DNA from: JBEVJC01 sp040510375
GTDB lineage: Bacteria > Bacteroidota > Bacteroidia > Chitinophagales > Chitinophagaceae
Assembly: GCA_040510375.1 (NCBI GenBank)
Contig: JBEVJC010000013.1
Coordinates: 1-64,000, forward strand
Length of the DNA: 64,000 bases
Reading direction: 5' to 3'
Shown: piece by piece, positions 35,729 through 45,211 of the stretch
Numbering within the stretch: the first letter of the stretch is position 1
How the letters are laid out: each line of letters opens with the position of its first letter
Notes under the pieces: generated by a model
Told to the model about the DNA's origin: nothing
The model's input: only the letters and a program-made list of their open reading frames with translations
Databases searched by the model: none
Position numbers and translations under genes: made by a program

Positions 35729-36928
35729 ATGCTTTTTAAAAGAAAAGAATTTATTCAGTTAGGATCGCTCGCCACGGCTTCGATGATGATCCCGAAGTTC
35801 CTGAAATCACTTGAAGCCCAGGCAATGGTACCCGCGGGTAATAAAGTTGTGGTGGTACTCCAGCTGAGCGGTGGGAATGATGGACTCAATACCATCATTC
35901 CTGTGTCGAACGACCTGTACTATAAAGCACGCCCGAGATTGGGGATCGAAGAATCAAAGGCGTTGAAGATTACGGATGACGCGGCATTACATCCTGCCCT
36001 TCCGTTCTTCCGTGAGTTGTACGATAATGGCCACCTGGGAATGCTCAATAGTGTGGGATATCCAAACCCCGACCGGTCACATTTCAGGAGCATGGATATC
36101 TGGCATAGTGCAAGCCAGAGTGATCAGTATTTAAATTCGGGGTGGATCGGCAGGTATCTTGATGCGCAATGCAGCGGATGTGATAAACCAACCCAGGCAA
36201 TTGAGATTGATGATGTGCTGAGCCTTGCCATGAAGGGGGATATTAATAAGGCGGTGGCGGTTCGGGATCCGGCACGACTTTATGGAACGGCCAATGAAAA
36301 ATTTTTCAAGGATGTGATGAAGGATCACCAGTCGGGTTCAGCCGATCAACCTGTCGACTACCTGTACAAAACCATGGCGGATACTTTATCATCGGCTGAT
36401 TATATTTTCCGGCAGAGCCGGCTACATCCAACAGCCGCATCTTATCCGAAAACAGAATTGGGTAATCGTTTAAAAACAATCGCCAGCCTGATTTATTCGC
36501 AGATCAATACGCGGGTATACTATGTTTCACTTGGAAGTTTTGATACACATATAAACCAGGATGCGCAGCAGTCGCGGCTTTTCAGGGATATGAATGATGC
36601 GGTTTCTTCTTTTGTAAACGATTTGAAATCGAATAACCGGTTTGATGATGTGTTGCTGTTTACCTTCTCCGAGTTTGGCAGGAGGGTTTCGCAGAACGCC
36701 AGTAATGGGACAGATCATGGTACTGCCAATAATATGTTCCTTGTAAGCGGCGGGTTAAAGGAAAAGGGACTGATCAATGGAATGCCCGACCTGGCTGATC
36801 TGCAGGACGGTGATCTTAAACACCGCGTTGATTTCAAAAACGTTTATGCCACTGTGCTGGAGAAATGGTTACAGGCAGACCCGGTAAAAATCCTTGGCGG
36901 CAAATATGCCAGTATGAATTTTATCTGA
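35729..36928 (+). CDS. DUF1501 family protein, probable Tat or Sec substrate
   Basis: A 399-residue protein of the DUF1501 family, which belongs to the alkaline-phosphatase/sulfatase-like fold. The start MLFKRKEFIQLGSLATASMM resembles a Tat-like leader with K-R-K in place of the twin arginine. Conserved blocks are VVVVLQLSGGNDGLNTIIPV, NPDRSHFRSMDIWHSAS, and FSEFGRRVSQNASNGTDHGT with the G-T-D-H-G metal-site-like motif. I prefer the start at 35729; the open frame begins at 35645 but its first 28 residues lack a leader. It pairs with the DUF1800 gene. Confidence 0.88.
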   Translation: MLFKRKEFIQLGSLATASMMIPKFLKSLEAQAMVPAGNKVVVVLQLSGGNDGLNTIIPVSNDLYYKARPRLGIEESKALKITDDAALHPALPFFRELYDNGHLGMLNSVGYPNPDRSHFRSMDIWHSASQSDQYLNSGWIGRYLDAQCSGCDKPTQAIEIDDVLSLAMKGDINKAVAVRDPARLYGTANEKFFKDVMKDHQSGSADQPVDYLYKTMADTLSSADYIFRQSRLHPTAASYPKTELGNRLKTIASLIYSQINTRVYYVSLGSFDTHINQDAQQSRLFRDMNDAVSSFVNDLKSNNRFDDVLLFTFSEFGRRVSQNASNGTDHGTANNMFLVSGGLKEKGLINGMPDLADLQDGDLKHRVDFKNVYATVLEKWLQADPVKILGGKYASMNFI

Positions 36929-36998
36929 TGGTTTGAATTACGTGGGTGCCGCGTGCAGTCTGGTGTTCCAGCTATAGATAGGTGTTGATTTTTTCGCT

Positions 36999-37135
36999 GA
37001 TAGTAGTTGGTTTCACTATCGATTGCTTTTTTTGTTGCAGATAGCAGTTCGCTCCACTATCGATCACTTTTAATTTTTGTCACCGATATAGTTCGTCCCC
37101 TGCAAGAATCGCTGAGATTTGTGCGGGGGACGAAC
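36999..37135. repeat. Tandem imperfect hairpin repeats between DUF1501 and OPT genes
   Basis: Three related units begin at about 36999, 37040 and 37085 with GATAG/GATAT. The first two carry an inverted pair, GATAGT (36999-37004) with ACTATC (37015-37020), and GATAG (37040-37044) with CTATC (37057-37061), each followed by CGAT and a T-rich run. The third unit merges into a larger hairpin: GTTCGTCCCC (37091-37100) pairs perfectly with GGGGACGAAC (37126-37135). The two flanking genes converge here. Termination is possible but no T-run follows the large stem. Confidence 0.6.
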
Positions 37136-37159
37136 CGTTTATAATCAACCTTTACCCTT

Positions 37160-39220
37160 TCAGGGTTTCAATTCATCCAGGTTATTCTTTTTGCTTGTGC
37201 CTATTTTATAAAGGGTGAAGCCCATGATGGCAAAGAACAATACACCGAGGAGGTAATAGCCGCCTACGCCGAGTGATGATTCCAGTGCTTCTTCAATATT
37301 TATTTTTCTCAATAACGGAGCGGTACCATCCAGCCCTGCCAGTATAGCGAATATAACACCAGCCACAGCGCCGCCGGCAACCAGTCCGGTGGCAAAAAGA
37401 TTACCCTTTCCCAATTCCTCTTCTTCAGATGTTTTTGCTTTACCCATTTTTTTATCCGTGAAGCCGCGAATCAATCCGCCTGTAAAAATTGGAAGGGTGG
37501 TTGCCAGCGGGAGGTACATACCAACGGCGAAACTCAGTGACTTGATTCTGCAAAGTTCCATTACGATGGCCATGAATACTCCCACAAGCACAAATTGCCA
37601 GTCCAGGTTAAACGACAGGATGCCCTTTGCAAGGGTTGCCATGAGAGTGCCTTGTGGTGCGGGAAAAAATTCAGAACCAATGGCGTGATCAGTAACGCCT
37701 TTTGCAATCATTTCCGCAGTCGGTTTATCGAGGAACTTCACAGTAAGACCGATCACGATTGATGATACGATGGCACCAATAAACAAAGCGATCTGCTGGT
37801 ATTTTGGTGTAGCACCAACCAGGTAGCCGGTCTTGAGGTCTTGCGAAGTGGCGCCTGCATTTGCAGCCGCGATACAGATCAAACCGCCGACAACGAGTGC
37901 CATTGGTTCATATACCTTACCGGTCCATCCAACAGCGATAAAGATCAGGCAGGTACCCATTAGTGTGGCAATGGTCATTCCACTGATAGGATTATTGGAG
38001 GAGCCGATCAGTCCAACGATTCTTGAAGAAACAGTCACGAAAAAAGCTCCGAAGATCACAACGAGAATACCAATTAATAATTTCTGTGCAATGCCGTTTC
38101 CAGGTAGTTGTGGCAGCAGGGCCATCAGGATAACCAGCGCGATACTTCCGAATAAAACAACCTTCATACTCAGGTCCCGGTCGGTACGTTGGGTTTCCTC
38201 AGCGACGCCTCCTTTTTTTATGGAGCCCAGGCTTCCGCTAAAAGAGGAGATAATAGTTGGAATTGTTTTGATCAACGTGATAAAACCGCCGGCAGCCACA
38301 GCTCCGGCACCTATTTGCCTGACGTAAGCAAAATATACGGCAGAAGAGAAGTCGCCGAATGTCCGGGCCGCCGGATCCCAGCCCCCTTTACCACCGGCCG
38401 TGGCAAGGTCTTTCAGGTAGCCGAGCTTCACCAGTTGTGTTGCTATTACATCAGGTGCCACCAGCGTTGATAACAAAGGGATCACTGCAAGGGAAGCGAA
38501 GATTCCACCTGCCACCAGCACTCCGGAAATTTTCGGTCCGATTATATAACCAACTCCCAGATACTCGGGTGTAATCTCTCCGCTAACACGTGCAGAGGGA
38601 TAAAATCGGTTCGCCTGGTTTGTCATGTACGTAGGCACTTCAGCTATAAAATGAAATACCTTCTGCAATGTTGCGTAGGCAAAAGCAAAACCTAGTCCCC
38701 AGAAAGCAGTCTTTGCAAAATCACCGCCTTTCTCACCGGCTTTCAGCACATCTGCGCAGGCAGTACCTTCCGGGTAGGGCAACGTTAAATGTTCTTTTAC
38801 GATCAGCGATTTCCTCAGCGGGATCATCATCAATGTGCCCAGGATACCACCAAATATGGCGAGGGTCAGGATCGTCATATAGTTAAAGAACTGGTCGCCG
38901 CCTCCGTCAGTAAGAAACAGGAAACCCGGTAGCGTAAACACTACCCCGGCCGCAATACTTTCGCCCGCTGAACCGGTGGTCTGGATAATATTATTTTCAA
39001 GGATAGTTGTTTTCAGGAAACGCCTGCCCAGGGTGATGGCAATAACTGCAATCGGGATCGACGCGGATACGGTCAGACCTGCTTTCAATGCAAGGTATAC
39101 AGTGGAGGCACCGAAGATGATTCCGAATACAGCTCCGGTGATGATCGACTTCAGGGTGAACTCGGCCATTTTTGTTTCAGGGGAAACGAAGGGCCGGAAC
39201 TTGGTTGGTTCGACTGACAT
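37160..39220 (-). CDS. OPT-family oligopeptide transporter
   Basis: A 686-residue integral membrane protein with about 14-16 helices. The start TKFRPFVSPETKMAEFTLKS and the segment GAVFGIIFGASTVYLALKAG are typical of the bacterial OPT/YSL-like group; SAGESIAAGVVFTLPGFL, LTLPYPEGTACADVLKAGE and NAGATSQDLKTGYLVGATP are also family blocks. Members import small peptides, or metal-chelates in plants; the substrate here is unknown. It is monocistronic. Confidence 0.93.
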   Translation of the reverse strand: MSVEPTKFRPFVSPETKMAEFTLKSIITGAVFGIIFGASTVYLALKAGLTVSASIPIAVIAITLGRRFLKTTILENNIIQTTGSAGESIAAGVVFTLPGFLFLTDGGGDQFFNYMTILTLAIFGGILGTLMMIPLRKSLIVKEHLTLPYPEGTACADVLKAGEKGGDFAKTAFWGLGFAFAYATLQKVFHFIAEVPTYMTNQANRFYPSARVSGEITPEYLGVGYIIGPKISGVLVAGGIFASLAVIPLLSTLVAPDVIATQLVKLGYLKDLATAGGKGGWDPAARTFGDFSSAVYFAYVRQIGAGAVAAGGFITLIKTIPTIISSFSGSLGSIKKGGVAEETQRTDRDLSMKVVLFGSIALVILMALLPQLPGNGIAQKLLIGILVVIFGAFFVTVSSRIVGLIGSSNNPISGMTIATLMGTCLIFIAVGWTGKVYEPMALVVGGLICIAAANAGATSQDLKTGYLVGATPKYQQIALFIGAIVSSIVIGLTVKFLDKPTAEMIAKGVTDHAIGSEFFPAPQGTLMATLAKGILSFNLDWQFVLVGVFMAIVMELCRIKSLSFAVGMYLPLATTLPIFTGGLIRGFTDKKMGKAKTSEEEELGKGNLFATGLVAGGAVAGVIFAILAGLDGTAPLLRKINIEEALESSLGVGGYYLLGVLFFAIMGFTLYKIGTSKKNNLDELKP

Positions 39221-39251
39221 AGCTGGCTTGGTTTAAGTGGGGAAGTTAAAC

Positions 39252-39290
39252 AAAAAAGCCATCCCGCCTTGCGACGGAATGGCTTTCGTT
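39252..39290 (-). terminator. Intrinsic terminator of the M16 peptidase gene
   Basis: AAAGCCAT (39255-39262) pairs with ATGGCTTT (39279-39286), extended by a short inner stem. The minus strand has a T-run after the stem. It lies about 115 bp beyond the M16 stop and before the OPT start. The plus strand also has T's after the stem, so it may work both ways. Confidence 0.75.
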
Positions 39291-39399
39291 TTTATCTGGA
39301 TCGCTGTTTTGCGATTGTATCCAATGATTGGTTTCACCAACTAAAGAATCACGGTTGATTCCGCTTACTGATCCTGGTCTGTACTGTCAAGTGCAATGA

Positions 39400-42252
39400 T
39401 CAGAAAGCCTTCTTTTCAACCGGCTTACCATCGGCATCCAGTTCAATGATCTCGTAACCTAACTTCTCCAATCCGGGGAGTATTTTTTCCTTGTCACCAA
39501 CCACCAGGATATTTAATTTTTCTGTGTTCAGGTATTTTTTTGAAAGGCCATCAATTTCATTCTTGGTTATACCACTAACGATCTTGTTCTGCTGGTCAAC
39601 AAAATCAGGAGGCAGGTTATTATCCAGGATCAGCCCAATGAAATTTGCTTTCTGGAAACCAGTCTCATAACGGAGTGCATCGCGCTGCCCGATTGAACTT
39701 TTCATGAAGGCGAGTTCTTGGTCGGTAATACCACCTTCATTATAACCCTTGATCTCCTTGATCACTTCTATCAGTGCACTATCCGTTGCATTGGCACGGA
39801 TGCCGGAGCTGAATACGAAATCGCCTGTTTGTTTGTCACCGGAAAATCCGCTTCTTGCACCATATGTCCATCCCTTGTCCTCGCGGAGGTTGAGATTGAG
39901 CCTGCTGTTGAAAGCCCCGCCCAGCGCATAGTTCATCAGTCCTGATTTATAATATTCGCCGGTGGCGTCATATTTCAGGCCAGTTACATAACCAACGCGG
40001 AACTCAGACTGGGCTGCCTTCGGTACATTTACCAGGTAGATCTTTGTCTTCTCTACTTTTGTGTTTACATCGATCTTAGGGATAGTAACCTTTTTATCAG
40101 GCAGGTTATTCAGGAACTTCAATTTGGGGAGGATCTCATCTTCACTCACCGCACCAACCACTACTACCTGGGTGCCGCGCGAAGTCATGTAGTTATCATA
40201 GTACCACTGGATATCAGGAAGGGTGAGGGCAGCAACTGTTTCCTCTGTTCCTTCTCCGGAAATTCCAAGGATATGACCGGAGCCATAATTCACTTTTGCA
40301 AACACCTCATCCGCCACAGCGGCTGGTTGTGTTTTCGACATTTTGAAACTTTCCAGTATCTGCTTTTGGAAACGCGTGAAGGCATCCTGGGTGAACTTTG
40401 GATTAAAGATCCTTTCTTCCAGCAGTTTCAGGGTTGCGTCCAGGTTTTTCTTCTGGCTCTGGACCTGGAATGTGATGTTCTCATTGTCACTGTATACGTT
40501 GATTGTGCTGCCGAGTTTCTGCAACTCGCGGCTCATTGATTCAGCGGTATAATTTTTTGTATCGTCATTCATCATGTCGGTGAAGAACGATGCAATACCT
40601 GCTTTGGAAAGATTATTGGCTTCCATGAAATGGCCGCCCGGGATCTTGATTGCAAGTGTAACGGTGGGCAGCTCATCATTCTCCGTTCCGATGAGTTTGA
40701 TTCCTGAAGCCCATTCTTCTGTCCAGAAAGCGGGAACCTTTACCACAGGATTTGCGCCGTTTCCGGGAGTGACAGAACGGTTGAAATTATCTGTTGCCTT
40801 TACATAAGTGAGTTTGGCATAACCATAATCAGGCGGATTGTAACTGGAGGTATCAACCACATAATTGTTTTCTCCAACAATCAGTTTCTCCTGGCTTTTC
40901 GGAAGAACACTTACTGTCAGTGAATGTTTGTTTTTAATGTACTTGTTGTATACGCGCATCACATCATCCTTTGTTACTGCCTGGTACATGGCCAGCAGTT
41001 TGCCAATCTGGTTGGGATTACCGGTGAAAGTCTGGAACGAGGCCAGCTGGGAAACCTTACCAGACACGCTTTGCAGGCTATTGATCATTTGTGATTCATA
41101 ACCACCTTTGAATTTTGCAATATCGTCGTCGGTTACACCCTTTACTTCAAAACTGTCCAGTGCATTATCAAGCAGGTAATACATATTGGCCAGTGATTTA
41201 CCGGGAAAAGGCACAATCTGGAATGTAAAAGAACCGGAAAGTTCCTGCAGTCCGCTGAAACAGGATGCATTTAATGCCACCTGTTTCTTGGTAAGTTGCT
41301 GGTAGAGGATCGAATTATTTCCCTGTCCCAGGATCTGTGCCAGGCAGGCAAGAGCAGCCATATCCGGATGGTAGTTGGGGACGGTGGGATAGGTCCTGAC
41401 CATCAGTGGCAGTCGCGCATAGTTATCTGTATACGATGCGAAACGATGTTTGTCAAGCGTTGGCACAATGGGTGACATATTCTTTACGGCAGGTCCCGAT
41501 GGGATGGGACCGAAATATTTCTCCACCAGTTTCAGGGCCTGGGAAGAGGTCACATCACCACCAACGGTAACAGTTGCGTTATTGGGACCGTACCAGCGCA
41601 GGAAAAAGTTTTTAAGGTCGTTTACATTTACCCTGTTCAGGTCTTCGATATATCCGATAGTCAGCCATGAATAGGGATGGCCGTAAGGATACATATTCTT
41701 CGACATTACTTCTGCTGCCAGTCCGTAGGGACGGTTATCATAATTCTGGCCGCGCTCATTCTTCACCGTTTCACGCTGCACTTCAAATTTTTTCTGGGTA
41801 ACCGCATCGAGCAGGAAGCCCATACGATCGGCTTCGAGCCACAACACTTTTTCCAGTTGATTGGAGGGCACCGTTTCAAAATAATTGGTCCGGTCTGTAT
41901 TGGTAGTACCATTAAGCGTACCGCCGGCTTCAGTTACTATTTTAAAATGTTGTTCGTCACCCACATTATCGCTGCCCTGGAACATCATATGTTCAAAGAA
42001 ATGGGCGAATCCCGATTTGCCGATCTCTTCGCGGGCTGAGCCAACATGGTATGTAACGTCCAGGTGGACAACCGGATCGCTATGGTCCTCGTGGATAATC
42101 ACGGTGAGTCCGTTTGGAAGAACATATTTCTCATAAGGAATGACCAGTTCGTCACCTTGTTTGGTGACTTTCTCGATCAGTTTCGCCTGGGCAAATGCGG
42201 CACCGGTGGTAAGGGTACTGCATGCGACCAGCAGGAGCAGTTTTTGTCTCAT
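39400..42252 (-). CDS. Exported M16-family zinc metallopeptidase (two-domain)
   Basis: A 950-residue pitrilysin/insulinase-type peptidase with signal peptide MRQKLLLLVACSTLTTGAAFAQA. The N-terminal half holds the inverted zinc motif HxxEH as H84-F-F-E87-H88, and the downstream glutamate segment VKNERGQNYDNRPYG. The C-terminal half is a second M16 domain pair with no HxxEH, including GGAFNSRLNLNLREDKGWTY, which is the usual arrangement of an active and an inactive half in one chain. It probably cleaves peptides in the periplasm. It is divergent from korA across a hairpin-rich spacer. Confidence 0.94.
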   Translation of the reverse strand: MRQKLLLLVACSTLTTGAAFAQAKLIEKVTKQGDELVIPYEKYVLPNGLTVIIHEDHSDPVVHLDVTYHVGSAREEIGKSGFAHFFEHMMFQGSDNVGDEQHFKIVTEAGGTLNGTTNTDRTNYFETVPSNQLEKVLWLEADRMGFLLDAVTQKKFEVQRETVKNERGQNYDNRPYGLAAEVMSKNMYPYGHPYSWLTIGYIEDLNRVNVNDLKNFFLRWYGPNNATVTVGGDVTSSQALKLVEKYFGPIPSGPAVKNMSPIVPTLDKHRFASYTDNYARLPLMVRTYPTVPNYHPDMAALACLAQILGQGNNSILYQQLTKKQVALNASCFSGLQELSGSFTFQIVPFPGKSLANMYYLLDNALDSFEVKGVTDDDIAKFKGGYESQMINSLQSVSGKVSQLASFQTFTGNPNQIGKLLAMYQAVTKDDVMRVYNKYIKNKHSLTVSVLPKSQEKLIVGENNYVVDTSSYNPPDYGYAKLTYVKATDNFNRSVTPGNGANPVVKVPAFWTEEWASGIKLIGTENDELPTVTLAIKIPGGHFMEANNLSKAGIASFFTDMMNDDTKNYTAESMSRELQKLGSTINVYSDNENITFQVQSQKKNLDATLKLLEERIFNPKFTQDAFTRFQKQILESFKMSKTQPAAVADEVFAKVNYGSGHILGISGEGTEETVAALTLPDIQWYYDNYMTSRGTQVVVVGAVSEDEILPKLKFLNNLPDKKVTIPKIDVNTKVEKTKIYLVNVPKAAQSEFRVGYVTGLKYDATGEYYKSGLMNYALGGAFNSRLNLNLREDKGWTYGARSGFSGDKQTGDFVFSSGIRANATDSALIEVIKEIKGYNEGGITDQELAFMKSSIGQRDALRYETGFQKANFIGLILDNNLPPDFVDQQNKIVSGITKNEIDGLSKKYLNTEKLNILVVGDKEKILPGLEKLGYEIIELDADGKPVEKKAF

Positions 42253-42341
42253 ATGTGATTTTGATTTTGGAGAAACAGCAATGTAAAGAATTATACGTTT
42301 ATTTACTGGCCATCCATCATTTTCTAAGTATAAATTCGTGG

Positions 42342-42463
42342 GGAGGTCGTCCCTCCGTGGTTATCGGATCACCCCCGTACCCGTCAAAAGGGCTTTTTAC
42401 CCTTATTCGTAAGTACTTTAAGCCGGAATACCGGCTTCGGTACACGAAACTGTTGTAGTTTCG
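42342..42463 (+). promoter_or_regulatory. Hairpin-rich leader of korA
   Basis: Four stem-loops lie in series ahead of the korA ATG at 42482: GGAGG/CCTCC (42342-42356), AAGGG/CCCTT (42388-42404), AAGCCGG/CCGGCTT with loop AATA (42420-42437), and CGAAACT/AGTTTCG with loop GTTGT (42445-42463). A -7-like TAAATTCG (one mismatch) sits at 42331-42338, so all four could be in the 5' UTR. The last two have perfect 7-bp stems. No T-run follows, and no known riboswitch was recognised. Confidence 0.5.
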
Positions 42464-42481
42464 CAGCCACAATTTTCAATA

Positions 42482-44329
42482 ATGAGTAGTCGTAAACAGG
42501 AGGTCCTTCAGGAGGTAGTAATAAAATTCGCGGGAGATAGCGGTGACGGTATGCAGCTTACAGGTACACAGTTCACCAATAATACCGCGATGCTGGGCAT
42601 CGACCTGTCTACCTTCCCCGACTTCCCCGCTGAGATCCGCGCCCCGATAGGAACCCTTCCGGGCGTAAGCGGTTACCAGCTTCGTTTCTCCAGTAATCCC
42701 ATCTTTACTCCCGGTGATTCCTGCGATGTGCTGGTGGCAATGAATGCCGCCGCATTGAAGGCAAACCTTGGGGCATTGAAAAAAGGTGGACGGATAATCG
42801 TAAATACCGACGGATTTGATTCACGTAACCTGCGGTTGGCCAATTATCCCGATGGGGAGAATCCGCTGGAGAACAATTCCCTTGAAAATTATGAGGTGAT
42901 CCGTATGGATGTCACCAAGATGACCCGTGAAGCATTGAAGGATTTCACCATGGGTATGAAAGAAAAGGACCGGGCGAAAAATATGTTCGTTCTCGGATTC
43001 CTTTACTGGATGTATGACCGTGACATGGAAAATACCACCAATTTCCTGCGCGAGAAATTTGGAAAAAAACCAGAGATCTTTGATAGTAATGTCAAAGTGT
43101 TACAGGCCGGATATAACTATGGTGATACTACCGAAACATTTACCACGACCTATAAAGTGGAAAAAGCCAGGATGGAACCCGGCGAATACCGTTCGGTAAT
43201 GGGAAACCAGTCGCTCGCCTATGGCCTTATTGCTGCGGCGCAGGTAAGCGGTCTGCCCCTGTTTCTGGGTACCTATCCAATCACGCCGGCTTCGGATATC
43301 CTCCACGAGCTTAGCCGTCATAAAAATTTCGGGGTCCGTACATTCCAGGCCGAGGATGAAATAGCTGCGATCACCTCCGTTATCGGAGCTGCCTATGGCG
43401 GGGCACTGGGCGTAACTACAACATCCGGTCCGGGAATGGCATTGAAAGGTGAGGCAATGGGACTTGCCGTTATGCTGGAAATCCCACTGATCATCGTGGA
43501 TGTACAGCGGGGCGGACCTTCTACCGGTCTTCCCACAAAAACTGAACAGTCGGATTTATTGCAGGCATATTATGGAAGAAATGGTGAATGCCCGATGCCT
43601 GTTATCTCGGCTTCCACCCCTGCAGATTGTTTTGAAGCTGTATATGAAGCGGTGCGTATCTCTGTGCAACATATGACTCCGGTAATTTTCCTGAGCGATG
43701 GTTATATTGCCAATGGAGCAGAGCCGTGGAAATTTCCCAATGCTGAACACCTGCCACCGATCCACGTTAAATTCAAAACGGAACTGGGGCATGGAGAAGA
43801 AAAACTCCAGCCATATATGCGTGATGAAAAACTGGCGCGGCCCTGGGCAATCCCCGGGTCACCCGGATTGGAACACCGTATCGGTGGTCTCGAAAAACAA
43901 AACATCACCGGTAATATCAGTTATGATCCGGAAAACCACCAGCTGATGGTGAAGATCCGCCAGGAAAAAGTTGATAAAATTGCGGACTATATCCCCGAAC
44001 AAAAACTCGACAGCGGCAAGGATAAGGGAAAGGTGCTGGTGCTTGGATGGGGCTCAACCTATGGCTCCATCAAATCGGCCGTACTGGAACTGCAGGCAGA
44101 AGGACTGGAGGTCAGTCACGCCCATTTACGGTATGTACGTCCATTCCCAAAAAACCTTGGATCCATTCTCCAGAATTTCGATACCATCCTGATTCCGGAA
44201 ATCAATAATGGCCAGTTAATAAAGATCATCCGGGATATTTTCCTGGTCGATGCGAAAGGTTATCATAAGATCATGGGTGTTCCCATTACCAAGATCGAAC
44301 TGGTGGAAGAGATCCGTAAATATTTATAG
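42482..44329 (+). CDS. korA: 2-oxoacid:acceptor (ferredoxin) oxidoreductase, fused gamma-alpha subunit
   Basis: A 615-residue subunit of the 2-oxoglutarate (or related 2-oxoacid) ferredoxin oxidoreductase. The N-terminal gamma domain (about 1-190) shows VIKFAGDSGDGMQLTGTQFT and FPDFPAEIRAPIGTLPGVSG. The alpha domain follows with GTYPITPASDILHELSRH, FQAEDEIAAITSVIGAAYGG, TTSGPGMALKGEAMGLAV and RGGPSTGLPTKTEQSDL. The beta subunit (korB), which binds thiamine diphosphate and an Fe-S cluster, normally comes next in the same operon; here the next gene lies on the other strand. The exact 2-oxoacid is inferred from the family only. Confidence 0.92.
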   Translation: MSSRKQEVLQEVVIKFAGDSGDGMQLTGTQFTNNTAMLGIDLSTFPDFPAEIRAPIGTLPGVSGYQLRFSSNPIFTPGDSCDVLVAMNAAALKANLGALKKGGRIIVNTDGFDSRNLRLANYPDGENPLENNSLENYEVIRMDVTKMTREALKDFTMGMKEKDRAKNMFVLGFLYWMYDRDMENTTNFLREKFGKKPEIFDSNVKVLQAGYNYGDTTETFTTTYKVEKARMEPGEYRSVMGNQSLAYGLIAAAQVSGLPLFLGTYPITPASDILHELSRHKNFGVRTFQAEDEIAAITSVIGAAYGGALGVTTTSGPGMALKGEAMGLAVMLEIPLIIVDVQRGGPSTGLPTKTEQSDLLQAYYGRNGECPMPVISASTPADCFEAVYEAVRISVQHMTPVIFLSDGYIANGAEPWKFPNAEHLPPIHVKFKTELGHGEEKLQPYMRDEKLARPWAIPGSPGLEHRIGGLEKQNITGNISYDPENHQLMVKIRQEKVDKIADYIPEQKLDSGKDKGKVLVLGWGSTYGSIKSAVLELQAEGLEVSHAHLRYVRPFPKNLGSILQNFDTILIPEINNGQLIKIIRDIFLVDAKGYHKIMGVPITKIELVEEIRKYL

Positions 44330-45211
44330 TAGCGGGAATAAATTAACTCCAAGCTTCAGCACCAGACTGAAGTAGGCGTCATTTTTTTTTGGATTTCCCC
44401 TCGGCTGATTCACCGGCACGGCGGAATTCATAATCTCGCGGGTTCGGTACTGGAGTTGTGTTGCCAGCCGGGCGTTCACCGGGTCCAGGTATTTATAAAA
44501 AAGGGAAGGATCAATATAACGTCCACTGACATCATCCAGGTAATCGGTAAACAGGTAACGGTAAATTAACTCAATCCCGATATTCGTTCCATTGGTGAAA
44601 CCACGGCTGACAATAATTCCAACAGGAATGTTCACCTGTGTACGCCGGTAGGCTTTCAGATGAGGGTATTCTTCAAAACCCTGGCCTTCAAGACGAAGCC
44701 CATATAAGTTTACCCATTGGTTATTCCACCTTGTTCGGGGATTGAAATGGAAGTATCCAAGACCGCCCAGCAGTGACGCCTTGAAAATATTTACTCCATC
44801 ATCTCCATACCACCAGTCCTGGAATACCCGCCATTCAATTGCGAGATGTGCTTCTGTTATCCCTGACCGGAAACTCAGGTTTCGGCCATAACGTCCCGTA
44901 AGATCCGGATCCGTTTTTTTCAGTGAATAGTCTGCTCCTGAAACAGAACCATAATAGAAACCAAATCGAAGTGCAAATCGACTTTTATACTTTAACACAG
45001 CATACAGGGTAGCGGCAGCACGTGTATGATTTGCATTTATATCCCGCAGGAGAAAATCCTGCCTGCCCTTATTGCCACCCAGGTCAGTCAGGCAATTCAT
45101 GCCTCCCGCACCAAGCCCCGCCTCAAAACTCAACTTCGGAAAATCAGGCTGGGCAATGGTTTGAGCCACATCAATCAGGAAACACAACAGCAATGGATAA
45201 TATGATCGCAT
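44324..45211 (-). CDS. Outer-membrane beta-barrel protein (DUF6089-like)
   Basis: A 295-residue protein with signal peptide MRSYYPLLLCFLIDVAQTIA (cut near Q-P). The mature part alternates as expected for an 8- to 10-strand barrel: KLSFEAGLGAGGMNCLTDLG, SRFALRFGFYYGSVSGADYS, ASLLGGLGYFHFNPRTRWNN, and a final strand DAYFSLVLKLGVNLFP. The pattern N-x-x-G-D-L-G-G and the phrase LGGLGYFHFNP are what I associate with DUF6089 barrels. No function is known. Its stop overlaps the korA stop region by 6 bp tail to tail. Confidence 0.8.
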   Translation of the reverse strand: MRSYYPLLLCFLIDVAQTIAQPDFPKLSFEAGLGAGGMNCLTDLGGNKGRQDFLLRDINANHTRAAATLYAVLKYKSRFALRFGFYYGSVSGADYSLKKTDPDLTGRYGRNLSFRSGITEAHLAIEWRVFQDWWYGDDGVNIFKASLLGGLGYFHFNPRTRWNNQWVNLYGLRLEGQGFEEYPHLKAYRRTQVNIPVGIIVSRGFTNGTNIGIELIYRYLFTDYLDDVSGRYIDPSLFYKYLDPVNARLATQLQYRTREIMNSAVPVNQPRGNPKKNDAYFSLVLKLGVNLFPLL

